The position numbers and the translations under genes are program-made. Shown here one piece after another: positions 1-7,009 of a stretch of DNA of 42,073 nt. The stretch spans positions 1 through 42,073 of the forward strand of contig JAAYCD010000108.1 in the NCBI GenBank assembly GCA_012744375.1, written 5' to 3'. How positions within the stretch are numbered: the stretch's first letter is position 1; each line of letters opens with the position of its first letter. This DNA is from Erysipelotrichaceae bacterium (GTDB lineage: Bacteria > Bacillota_I > Bacilli_A > RFN20 > CAG-826). Under the pieces are notes generated by a model. The model did not search any database, was not told the origin of the DNA, and saw nothing but the letters and a program-made list of their open reading frames with translations.

Positions 1-341
1 AAACGATTTTTGTTATTCTCACCTTGTCGTTCCTTTTATTCCAAATCATATTAAACGCCATAGAAATTATATATCATCAAAGTAAAAAATCTTTTTTGAT
101 GAAAACCATTCAAGCATTAAAAATAATAAGTCATTATATTTTCCCAACTTTACTAATTGTGTTCGGCGCTATTTATTTAGTGGATGTCGGCGCGAAAGTA
201 ACGCTAATGGTTTTCTCAAGTATTGCGCTAGTAGCTTTTTTGTTGTTCGACTTATTTCGTTTGGTTAGATATAAACGTAAAAACACCAAAAAAGTTATAT
301 CAAATAGAACAAACATTTTATCAAACGATATTGACATTTAA
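1..341 (+). CDS. 3' end of a multi-pass membrane protein (partial)
   Basis: The reading frame is open from the first complete codon at base 3 to a TAA at 339-341, so the gene probably begins left of the window. The ORF-track start at 24 is an internal TTG without a ribosome-binding site. About 112 residues are visible. Three hydrophobic stretches are likely membrane segments: one at the window edge (around VILTLSFLLFQIIL), one around IFPTLLIVFGAIYLV and one around VFSSIALVAFLLFDLF. A short basic cytosolic tail (RYKRKNTKK) follows. An internal ATG at 99 could start a shorter two-helix protein, but it also has no ribosome-binding site. I do not recognise the family. The gene runs toward rplT and ends 11 bases before the shared terminator hairpin. 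Confidence 0.5.
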   Translation, partial: TIFVILTLSFLLFQIILNAIEIIYHQSKKSFLMKTIQALKIISHYIFPTLLIVFGAIYLVDVGAKVTLMVFSSIALVAFLLFDLFRLVRYKRKNTKKVISNRTNILSNDIDI

Positions 342-352
342 GGCCAAAACAA

Positions 353-374
353 AAAGGGCTTTTCACAGCCCTTT
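353..374 (-). terminator. Rho-independent terminator of the infC-rpmI-rplT operon
   Basis: The perfect 8-bp stem AAAGGGCT/AGCCCTTT has a 6-nt loop. Read on the minus strand it is followed by TTGTTTT, so it should terminate rplT transcription 17 nt after the stop codon. On the plus strand the hairpin is followed by an AT-rich stretch (GTTTATTTAATT), so it may also stop the membrane-protein gene coming from the left. Confidence 0.8.
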
Positions 375-391
375 GTTTATTTAATTAATAA

Positions 392-742
392 TTAAGCTTT
401 TTTCGCAGTTTTCACTAAATCAGTGAATGCTTTTGGATCGTTAATCGCTAATTCGGATAACATTTTGCGGTTGATATTGATGTTAGCGGCTTTTAAACCG
501 AACATAAATTTGCTATAGGAAATATCGTTCAAACGGCAGGCAGCATTAATGCGTCTAATCCAAAGTTTACGATAATCTCTTTTAATGTTACGACGGGAAA
601 CATATGCATAGCGTAAGCTGTGCATGACTTGTTCTTTAGCGGTTTTAAAGAGTAAGTGTTTGCTTCCGAAATAACCAGAAGCTCTCTTTAAAATTCTTTT
701 ACGGCGGGCTCTTGTGGCCACACTATTTTTAACTCTTGCCAT
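392..742 (-). CDS. rplT: 50S ribosomal protein L20
   Basis: The 116-residue product is a full-length L20. It starts [26 protein letters not shown] and has the family's basic N-terminal helix followed by the RRINAACR / [10 protein letters not shown] globular part. L20 binds 23S rRNA early in assembly of the large subunit. In Bacilli it also represses its own operon by binding the leader of infC mRNA, and a matching leader is present here upstream of infC. The gene is last in the operon, 15 nt after rpmI, with a strong GGAGG ribosome-binding site before ATG. A terminator follows. Confidence 0.97.
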   Translation of the reverse strand: MARVKNSVATRARRKRILKRASGYFGSKHLLFKTAKEQVMHSLRYAYVSRRNIKRDYRKLWIRRINAACRLNDISYSKFMFGLKAANININRKMLSELAINDPKAFTDLVKTAKKA

Positions 743-757
743 GTGACTCCATCCTCC

Positions 758-952
758 TTATTTAACAATGAGAAACTTAATTCTTTTGTAATCGCTCTTG
801 TGAACAGAGGTTTGCTTCATTAAGTGTCTCTTTTGTTTTGTGGTTTTGTGTGGGGCTAAGTGAGAAACATAAGCGTGATGTCTGACGACTTTGCCAGTAC
901 CGGTAACTTTAATTCTTTTCATTAAAGCTCTTTTGCTTTTCATTTTTGGCAT
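758..952 (-). CDS. rpmI: 50S ribosomal protein L35
   Basis: The 64-residue basic protein begins MPKMKSKRALMKRIKVTGTGKV and contains the L35 signature region (HHAYVSHLAPHKTTKQKRHL). This is the usual size. It lies between infC (12-nt gap) and rplT (15-nt gap) in the conserved infC-rpmI-rplT order. An AGGAG-type site precedes the ATG. It is a structural protein of the large ribosomal subunit and is expected to share the L20-dependent regulation of the operon. Confidence 0.97.
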   Translation of the reverse strand: MPKMKSKRALMKRIKVTGTGKVVRHHAYVSHLAPHKTTKQKRHLMKQTSVHKSDYKRIKFLIVK

Positions 953-964
953 AAATATTTTCTC

Positions 965-1528
965 CTACTTCTTTTTTGGTGCTAATATCGCGATCAGCCA
1001 TCTATTATCCATAGCGGCCGGTTTTTCAATGATCGCGATTTCCAATAAACCGGCGATAAATTTATCCAAGACTTCTTGACCGACATCGATGTGTTGCATC
1101 TGACGGCCTCTGAAACGCACACCAACTTTGACTTTATCGCCATCTTCAAGAAATTTTAATGCCGCGCGTTGCTTGGTTGCTAAGTCATGAGCACCAATTT
1201 GTGGCGTTAATTGCACTTCCTTGATTTCAACAATGTGTTGATTTTTCTTTGCTTCCTTGGCTCTTTTTTGTTGTTCAAAACGATATTTGCTGTAATTAAT
1301 GATTTTACAAACTGGAGGTTGAGCGTCAGGCGCAACACATAGTAAGTCCAAATCATATTGATTGGCTTTGAATTGTGCTTCGCGTGAAGACATCTTTCCG
1401 ATTTGTTCTCCGTTTGGTCCGATTAATAAAACCTCTGGGAAACGAACGTATTCATTGACTAGTTCTTTGTTTTGATTTGTGCCAGGCTTTCTTTTGTCCT
1501 TGTTGGCGTTACGATTGTCTAAGATAAT
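965..1528 (-). CDS. infC: Translation initiation factor IF-3 with a non-canonical ATT start
   Basis: The ORF track starts at an internal Met (1393), which removes the first 45 residues of the N-domain. The frame is open upstream through NEYVRFPEVLLIGPNGEQIG, a typical IF3 N-domain, and stops at a TAA just before the AAGGAG ribosome-binding site. No ATG, GTG or TTG lies in a usable position. The run ATA-ATT-ATC directly after the Shine-Dalgarno must contain the start, and ATT at 1526-1528 has the best spacing, giving 187 residues. Rare ATT/ATA starts are a known trait of infC, where IF3 itself proofreads the start codon and so limits its own synthesis. The C-domain (VGVRFRGRQMQHIDVGQEVLDKF) is complete. 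The stop is TAG. Confidence 0.95.
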   Translation of the reverse strand: MILDNRNANKDKRKPGTNQNKELVNEYVRFPEVLLIGPNGEQIGKMSSREAQFKANQYDLDLLCVAPDAQPPVCKIINYSKYRFEQQKRAKEAKKNQHIVEIKEVQLTPQIGAHDLATKQRAALKFLEDGDKVKVGVRFRGRQMQHIDVGQEVLDKFIAGLLEIAIIEKPAAMDNRWLIAILAPKKK

Positions 1529-1550
1529 TATCAGCTCCTTTTCTTAATTA

Positions 1551-1666
1551 AAAACGGGTGCATAGTGCACCCGTTTAAACGTTCTTAATCTTTAAGAAGT
1601 AGCGTCGGCCAACCAATAGTTTTCGGTCTGGCGAGAAGCGGGTGCCTCTGCTTTCTACGTTTTACT
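1551..1666 (-). promoter_or_regulatory. L20-type leader with transcription attenuator before infC
   Basis: Minus-strand leader between the infC promoter and the start codon. An 11-bp hairpin (AAACGGGTGCA, loop CTA, TGCACCCGTTT; plus positions 1552-1576) followed by five T residues forms an intrinsic terminator just before the ribosome-binding site. An upstream leader segment GCACCCG (plus 1639-1645) is complementary to CGGGTGC of the terminator's 5' arm, so it can form a competing antiterminator. This is the layout expected of the Bacilli L20 leader, in which L20 binding favours termination. The protein-binding fold itself is inferred from position and architecture. Confidence 0.82.
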
Positions 1667-1671
1667 GATGA

Positions 1672-1700
1672 ATGATAGCACTATTAGATGGGGATGTCAA
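1672..1700 (-). promoter_or_regulatory. SigA-type promoter of infC-rpmI-rplT
   Basis: A perfect -35 box TTGACA (plus 1695-1700) and -10 box TATCAT (1672-1677) are separated by exactly 17 nt. The promoter lies immediately after the end of thrS, so the ribosomal operon can be transcribed independently of thrS. Transcription should start near 1665. Confidence 0.88.
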
Positions 1701-1741
1701 TACAAAGATTTATATTCCTTTGTTTCCCAACTATAAGTTGC

Positions 1742-3523
1742 TTACTTATTTTCGACTTTATAAATTAAACGATTGTTCACTTCGTTATCAATTAGCTTTA
1801 AGAACTCCTCAACCGAAACGGTGATTTGTTCGTTAACTCCAAAGCGACGATACGTCACTGTCTTATTATCTCTTTCTTGATCGCCAAGCACGAGAGTAAA
1901 AGGCACTTTTCTCATTTGCGAAGAGCGCATACGATAGCCTAACTTATCGTTAGAATCATCAAGTTTAACGCGTAAGCCACGTGCTTTGAAATCAGTGAAT
2001 AATTGTTTGGCATAATCAAGATGGAAAGCGTTATTAACTGGTAAAATATTAACTTGTAGTGGTGCAAGCCATGTTGGGAAAGCGCCACCAAAGTGTTCAA
2101 TAATAATACCGATAAATCTTTCAATGCTACCTAAACAAGCGCGATGGAGCATAATGGGGCGTTTCTTTTCGCCGTCGCCATCAATATAGAAGCAATCAAA
2201 TCTCTCAGGTAAATTCATATCGAGTTGGATCGTGCCACACTGCCAAATTCTACCCACAGAATCTTTTAGCTTAAAGTCAAGTTTTGGACCATAGAAAGCG
2301 CCATCGCCAGGATTAATCTTAAATTCGCGACCAGATTGTTGGCAAGCTTCCATTAAAATGGCCTCTGATTTATCCCAAGTTTTGATGTCGCCAATATAAC
2401 CTTCTTCTGGACGAGTTGATAAGACGATGTAATAGTCTAAATCAAAGATAGAATACATTTCTTCGAAGAACTTCAATAAGGTTGTAATTTCTTCAACTAA
2501 TTGGTCTTCACGGCAGAAAATATGCGCATCATCTTGTGTGAAAGCGCGCACTCTGAATAATCCGTTAAGCGCGCCACTTGCTTCGTGACGGTGGACGTGT
2601 CCAAGTTCCGCCATTCTAATTGGCAAATCTTTATAAGAATGAAGGGAATTTTTGTAAACCAAAATACTACCAGGACAGTTCATTGGTTTGATTGCAAAAT
2701 CGCGGTCATCAATTTTAGTAGTGTACATATTTTCTTTATACACAAACCAATGTCCAGATATTTCCCAAAGTTCACGGGATAACATGGTTGGTGTTTTAAT
2801 TAAAGAATAGTCATATTTGAAATGTTGTTCTTTCCAATATTTTTCAATATTCTCACGCAATATCATGCCATTAGGTAGCCAAAATGGGAAACCTGGTCCA
2901 TATTCAGAAAGGAAAAATAAACCGAGTTGTTTACCAAGCAAACGATGATCTCTTTTCTTGCGCTCTTCAATGAGATTCAAGTAATTTTTTAATTCTTCAT
3001 CAGTGTACCAAGAAGTACCATATATTCTTGTTAATTGCTTATTATTGCTATCACCGCGCCAATAAGCGCCAGCTAAAGATAATAGTTTAAAATGTTTAAT
3101 TAACGCTGTAGACATCAAGTGTGGTCCACGGCACAAATCGACAAATTCGCCTTGCGAAAAGATGGTGATGTCTTCATTAATTTCGCTGATGAGTTCAAGT
3201 TTATAAGGGTTATCTTTAAAAAGTTCTAATGCTTCTTGTTTATTAACGACATTTCTGACAATTTTTAAATCCTTACTTGCTAATTCTTTCATCTTCTTTT
3301 CAATGATAGGTAAGTCTTCTTCGACTAAGACTTTATCACCAAAATCAATGTCATAGTAAAAACCATTTTCAATCGCTGGACCAAAACCAAACTTCGCAAA
3401 AGGGTATAATTGTTTAACAGCTTGTGCTAATAGGTGGGATGTTGAATGGTTCAATACTTCTAACGCCTCCGGAGCGCTTTTTTCAATTTCAATAATTGAA
3501 CCATCATGTTGTTGTACTTTCAT
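1742..3523 (-). CDS. thrS: Threonine-tRNA ligase without a TGS domain
   Basis: Class II threonyl-tRNA synthetase charging tRNA-Thr. The start is at MKVQQHDG (593 residues), supported by a GGAGGAAAG site 6 nt upstream; the track's TTG start at 3583 has none. The editing domain has its HxxxH (H26, H30) and CRGPH (C131, H135) residues. Motif 2 (HRHEASGALNGLFRVRAFTQ) and motif 3 (GSIERF) are present. The catalytic zinc ligands are C283, H334 and H460. The C-terminal anticodon-binding domain is complete. Bacterial ThrRS normally begins with a TGS domain of about 60 residues, but here only about 22 residues precede the editing domain. The 68-nt gap to pfkA leaves no room for the missing part. The gene lies downstream of pfkA and probably shares its transcript. 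No T-box fits in the gap. Confidence 0.96.
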   Translation of the reverse strand: MKVQQHDGSIIEIEKSAPEALEVLNHSTSHLLAQAVKQLYPFAKFGFGPAIENGFYYDIDFGDKVLVEEDLPIIEKKMKELASKDLKIVRNVVNKQEALELFKDNPYKLELISEINEDITIFSQGEFVDLCRGPHLMSTALIKHFKLLSLAGAYWRGDSNNKQLTRIYGTSWYTDEELKNYLNLIEERKKRDHRLLGKQLGLFFLSEYGPGFPFWLPNGMILRENIEKYWKEQHFKYDYSLIKTPTMLSRELWEISGHWFVYKENMYTTKIDDRDFAIKPMNCPGSILVYKNSLHSYKDLPIRMAELGHVHRHEASGALNGLFRVRAFTQDDAHIFCREDQLVEEITTLLKFFEEMYSIFDLDYYIVLSTRPEEGYIGDIKTWDKSEAILMEACQQSGREFKINPGDGAFYGPKLDFKLKDSVGRIWQCGTIQLDMNLPERFDCFYIDGDGEKKRPIMLHRACLGSIERFIGIIIEHFGGAFPTWLAPLQVNILPVNNAFHLDYAKQLFTDFKARGLRVKLDDSNDKLGYRMRSSQMRKVPFTLVLGDQERDNKTVTYRRFGVNEQITVSVEEFLKLIDNEVNNRLIYKVENK

Positions 3524-3591
3524 AATTTTCTTTCCTCCACAATAGAATAGTGGGCTTACTTTAAGGTTATCGTTCTTAAACAAATTTTCTT

Positions 3592-4554
3592 TTATTGTAG
3601 CATGTCAATTAAAGCGCGCAACCCACGTGTGTGAACGTGTTTCATCTTGGTCGCTTCGGCGATTGGATAATCGACAATCATATTATTTTTAATACCAACA
3701 ACGCGACTTGTTGGATCTTTTTCGGTTAATAAATCAATCGCACGGGCGCTAAGTCTAGCCGCTAAAATACGATCATGCGCGTCAGGAGAACCACCTCTTT
3801 GTAAACGACCTAAGACTTCGGTACGAGTGTCAAAGCCAGTTTCAAGAGCGATTTTCTTAGCCAATTCTTTAATATCTAACAAATTTTCAGAAATGATGAT
3901 AATCGCGTGAGATTTATTTTGTGCTTTCATCTTTCTTAATTTGCGGAATAAAGCATCTTCTTTTAAAGGATGTTCAACACAAATGACGCCTTCAGCACCT
4001 TCTGCTAAAGCAGCAAACATTGCAAGGTCACCGCAATCACGACCCATGACTTCAATTAATGTACAACGTTGATGAGAACCGGAAGTGTCTTTAAGTTTAT
4101 CAACGCAATCACAGATGGTGTTTAAAGCGGTAGAAAAACCAATTGTTTCATCAGTGCTGCCAACATCATTATCAATTGTGCCAGGAATACCAATTGTTAC
4201 GATACCAGCTTTATCAAGCAGCTCTAAGCCTTTATATGTACCATCGCCACCGATACCGATTAAAGCGTCGATTTCGAAGTCTTTTAATTGCTGCGCTGCT
4301 TTTTCAGAAACATCAGGATTGGCAAATTCTGGTAAACGGGCACTACGAATAATCGTACCACCACGATTAATAATGTCTTGAGTGAAATCTTTATTTACTT
4401 GGATGATGTTGCCTTCCACTAAACCGCGGAAACCATCATAGACCACATACATATCTTTGCCATAGTATAGGCCAGCGCGAATACAAGCGCGTAAAGCGGC
4501 ATTCATGCCAGGGGCATCGCCACCGCTAGTGAGGACTGCAATTTTTCTAATCAT
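3592..4554 (-). CDS. pfkA: ATP-dependent 6-phosphofructokinase
   Basis: The 320-residue protein has the normal bacterial length and catalyses the committed step of glycolysis, fructose 6-phosphate to fructose 1,6-bisphosphate. Visible motifs are SGGDAPGMNAA at the N-terminus, GGDGTYKG (ATP site), PGTIDND with the catalytic Asp, the substrate loop MGRDCGD, and LGRLQRGGSP. Glycines in GGDGT and PGTIDND at the positions that discriminate nucleotide from pyrophosphate indicate ATP rather than PPi use. The ATG at 4554 is preceded by AAGGAG. It is the first gene of a pfkA-thrS unit, divergent from dnaB. Confidence 0.97.
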   Translation of the reverse strand: MIRKIAVLTSGGDAPGMNAALRACIRAGLYYGKDMYVVYDGFRGLVEGNIIQVNKDFTQDIINRGGTIIRSARLPEFANPDVSEKAAQQLKDFEIDALIGIGGDGTYKGLELLDKAGIVTIGIPGTIDNDVGSTDETIGFSTALNTICDCVDKLKDTSGSHQRCTLIEVMGRDCGDLAMFAALAEGAEGVICVEHPLKEDALFRKLRKMKAQNKSHAIIIISENLLDIKELAKKIALETGFDTRTEVLGRLQRGGSPDAHDRILAARLSARAIDLLTEKDPTSRVVGIKNNMIVDYPIAEATKMKHVHTRGLRALIDMLQ

Positions 4555-4595
4555 ATATAGAGCTCCTTAATAATATCCTTTATTATTACGGAACT

Positions 4596-4601
4596 ATTAT
4601 A
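4596..4601 (-). promoter_or_regulatory. -10 box of the pfkA promoter
   Basis: A consensus TATAAT on the minus strand lies 41 nt before the pfkA start. No good -35 box is found at 16-18 nt; a TTGACG further upstream is spaced 21 nt, which is too far. The call rests on the -10 box and its position. Confidence 0.55.
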
Positions 4602-4636
4602 CACACTTTTTCTCTCTTTTATCGTCAAAATGCATT

Positions 4637-4730
4637 TTTTCCACAAATTTTTTTGTGGATAACTTCCATTCCTTGATTAAATGACTACTATTTATATTTA
4701 TATAAATGTAATTGCAATAATTGTGGATAA
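4637..4730. promoter_or_regulatory. DnaA-box cluster between pfkA and dnaB
   Basis: Two perfect consensus DnaA boxes, TTATCCACA, read on the minus strand (plus TGTGGATAA at 4654-4662 and 4722-4730). A third related site, TTTTCCACA, is on the plus strand at 4637-4645, forming an inverted pair with the first. They lie in the divergent control region of pfkA and dnaB-dnaI, so replication initiator DnaA could regulate either direction. No dnaA or dnaN is nearby, so this is more likely a regulatory or DnaA-titrating cluster than oriC. Confidence 0.7.
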
Positions 4731-4783
4731 CTAAAGATTATAAAGTGTGCATATTTTTTCCAATTTATTTTACTAAATAAGCA

Positions 4784-4792
4784 TGGCATAAT
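4784..4792 (+). promoter_or_regulatory. Possible extended -10 promoter of dnaB-dnaI
   Basis: TGGCATAAT fits an extended -10 element (TGn plus a -10 hexamer with one mismatch), ending 14 nt before the dnaB ATG. No clear -35 is visible. If used, the 5' leader would be only about 8 nt, with no ribosome-binding site. Confidence 0.4.
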
Positions 4793-4806
4793 ACATTCAC
4801 GAAATT

Positions 4807-6120
4807 ATGACAATATTATCTAATAACGATTTCTTGGAAGTGAGACTGGCATCGATGATCGCGGATTATGATCGCGATACTTTAGTCAACCTTTATCAAT
4901 CGATGATTGGCTTTGAAGCAGTCGCTATTTATATGACACTTTGGAGTGAAGCAAACAATGAAAGAATATCTCCTATTTGTACTCACGAACAATTGTTTTT
5001 AAGAATGAGAATTCCTCCAAGCGTTTTTATTGAAGGACGAAAACATCTAGAAGCCGTTGGATTATTAAAGACTTTCGTTTCAAGCGAATCCGATTATAGT
5101 ATTTATCATTATGAGTTATATGCCCCTAAATCACCGAGAGGCTTTTTTGACGATGCGTTATTATATGGTACAATGATAAAAAGCATTGGTGAAAGCAACG
5201 CTAATCGGCTTAAGAATATTTATATTGTCGATAAAGTGCAAGATTATGGCGAAGAAATCACCGCTAAATATTGTGATGTCTTCCAACCTGAGTTCAATGA
5301 CCAAGCCTTCATTGAAGCTACTCAATGCGACTGTAAAATCAAAGGTCGCAACTCCGGCAAGATTAATAGTCAATTCAATTATGAAATCTTCTTTACCGAA
5401 CTAGCTGGAATTTCACAAATCACTTCTACCTCTTTAAAAAAAGAGGAAATGAAAGAAATTGAAAGACTAGCGATGCTTAATGGTGTAAACGAAGAAATGT
5501 CCGCTAGACTTGTCAATCAAGTGTATGTAGCGAGTAACGTTAAAGGACAGCGCGTCAATCTTGCAACGTTAAATAAACTTATGCAAGACATATCTGACAG
5601 TAGATTTAGACCATTTGATGAAACACCAACCGCTAAACCAAACCTCACAAAAGGAAAAACCGATTTAGCAAGAAAAATAAATTTAATGGAAGTAAAATCG
5701 CCAAAAGAATATCTCGCCTATTTACAAAATGGAACAAAACCCGCTTCTGCGGATATGCGTATTTTAGATTCATTAAGTACCGATTATCATTTGCCTAATG
5801 CAGTCATTAACGCCATTGTTGACTATGTGTTAATTAAAACCGACAACGTCTTATCGCGTGCTTACTGTGAAAAAATTGCCGCTTCGCTAGTTAGAGAAAA
5901 CTGTCAAACTGCAGTCGACGCAATGAATTATCTTAAAAAGATTGAACGCAGAGTCAGAAATAAAATTAATCGAAAATCTAAAATTGCTACTCCTGAGGTG
6001 GAAGAAGCAGAAACGATTACCAAACCAAAACCAAAAGCGACTAGTAATGATAACTGGGAAGCAGAATGGGAACGCATCCTCGATGAATTGAAAGGAGGTA
6101 ACAAAGATGGAAAAGCTTAA
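4807..6120 (+). CDS. dnaB: Replication initiation/membrane attachment protein DnaB (primosomal, Bacilli type)
   Basis: The 437-residue protein resembles the Bacillus DnaB/DnaD family (not the E. coli helicase). The N-terminal part has NLYQSMIGFEAVAIYMTLW and the conserved HYELYAPKSPRGFFDDALL stretch. The C-terminal DnaB/DnaD domain, about residues 295-380, contains SPKEYLAYLQNG and a YHLPNAVINAIVDYVL helix. In Bacilli DnaB works with DnaD and DnaI to load the replicative helicase at oriC. It is followed by dnaI, overlapping by 14 nt, as in the classical dnaB-dnaI pair. The ATG has no recognisable ribosome-binding site. DnaA boxes lie upstream. Confidence 0.9.
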   Translation: MTILSNNDFLEVRLASMIADYDRDTLVNLYQSMIGFEAVAIYMTLWSEANNERISPICTHEQLFLRMRIPPSVFIEGRKHLEAVGLLKTFVSSESDYSIYHYELYAPKSPRGFFDDALLYGTMIKSIGESNANRLKNIYIVDKVQDYGEEITAKYCDVFQPEFNDQAFIEATQCDCKIKGRNSGKINSQFNYEIFFTELAGISQITSTSLKKEEMKEIERLAMLNGVNEEMSARLVNQVYVASNVKGQRVNLATLNKLMQDISDSRFRPFDETPTAKPNLTKGKTDLARKINLMEVKSPKEYLAYLQNGTKPASADMRILDSLSTDYHLPNAVINAIVDYVLIKTDNVLSRAYCEKIAASLVRENCQTAVDAMNYLKKIERRVRNKINRKSKIATPEVEEAETITKPKPKATSNDNWEAEWERILDELKGGNKDGKA

Positions 6121-7009
6121 AGTTACAAACTTAAACATCACCAGTGATGAAGCGATTATTCAAGAAATGAAACAATCGCTTAAAAACTGTCCTTCAGTCA
6201 TCAAGTATTGCAAAGACCTTGGCATGGATGAAAATACGATGTACGAAAACATCACGAAAATTTATGATTTAGTGCTCGATACAAACTATTGTAAAAAGTG
6301 CCCCGGCTTACAAAAATGCCAAAAAGATAATGCCTATTTGGTGACAAAAATTACATACAATAACAAAGTGGTGGAAAGCCAACTTGTTCCGTGTCCTGAA
6401 TTACTAAAAAGAATGAGTTTTGAAAAGCAATTAGTAGTCAGGGATTTTCCTGATGATTGGCTTGAAACATCATTATCAGATGTTGATAAATCAAAAAGCA
6501 AAACAGAAGCGATCAAGGCATATACCGCTTATGTTAAAAACGCTAGTAGCAACTGGATATATTTATTCGGAGGCATCGGAGCTGGTAAGTCTTTCTTAGC
6601 AGCGGCTTTTGCTATTGACATAGCTAAAAGATCGATTAAGGGCAAATCACCAGTCGCATTTATTAATGCGGCAAAAAGATTTTTGGAATTGAATGACCTA
6701 AACAAAACCAATAATAATGAATTTAAGTCAAAACTTGATTTTTATTGTAATATCCCATTTTTAGTCATCGATGACTTTGGTCATGAATTAAAAACTGATT
6801 TCATTCGCGACGCGATTTTAAGCGAAATCATTAACACGAGATGTAATAAAAAATTGTTCACCATTTTTACAAGCAACTTTTCATTAGTTGATATCGAAGC
6901 ACTTTATGGCACTAACAATGCACGCGCCATTATGGCAAAACAAATTGTTAAAACCATTAAATCAATGTGCATTAAAGAGATTGATTTAGGCGACTTAAAA
7001 CTTTATTAA
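6107..7009 (+). CDS. dnaI: Primosomal protein DnaI, helicase loader ATPase
   Basis: The 300-residue AAA+ ATPase loads the replicative helicase. The N-terminal half carries a cysteine cluster (CKKCPGLQKC, later PCPELL) matching the zinc-binding domain of DnaI. The ATPase half has Walker A GGIGAGKS, Walker B FLVIDDFG and a sensor region TIFTSN. A perfect AAAGGAGGT site lies within the end of dnaB, and the two genes overlap by 14 nt, indicating translational coupling. Its 3' end overlaps the convergent mutM-coaE fusion gene by 38 nt. Confidence 0.95.
   Translation: MEKLKVTNLNITSDEAIIQEMKQSLKNCPSVIKYCKDLGMDENTMYENITKIYDLVLDTNYCKKCPGLQKCQKDNAYLVTKITYNNKVVESQLVPCPELLKRMSFEKQLVVRDFPDDWLETSLSDVDKSKSKTEAIKAYTAYVKNASSNWIYLFGGIGAGKSFLAAAFAIDIAKRSIKGKSPVAFINAAKRFLELNDLNKTNNNEFKSKLDFYCNIPFLVIDDFGHELKTDFIRDAILSEIINTRCNKKLFTIFTSNFSLVDIEALYGTNNARAIMAKQIVKTIKSMCIKEIDLGDLKLY

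Noticed and set aside
3524-3583. Twenty-residue N-terminal extension of ThrRS
   Set aside because: It starts at a TTG with no ribosome-binding site, does not resemble a TGS domain, and overrides the strong GGAGG site before 3523.
4637-4730. Chromosomal replication origin
   Set aside because: Only three DnaA-type boxes and no dnaA, dnaN or rpmH nearby; a regulatory role is more likely.
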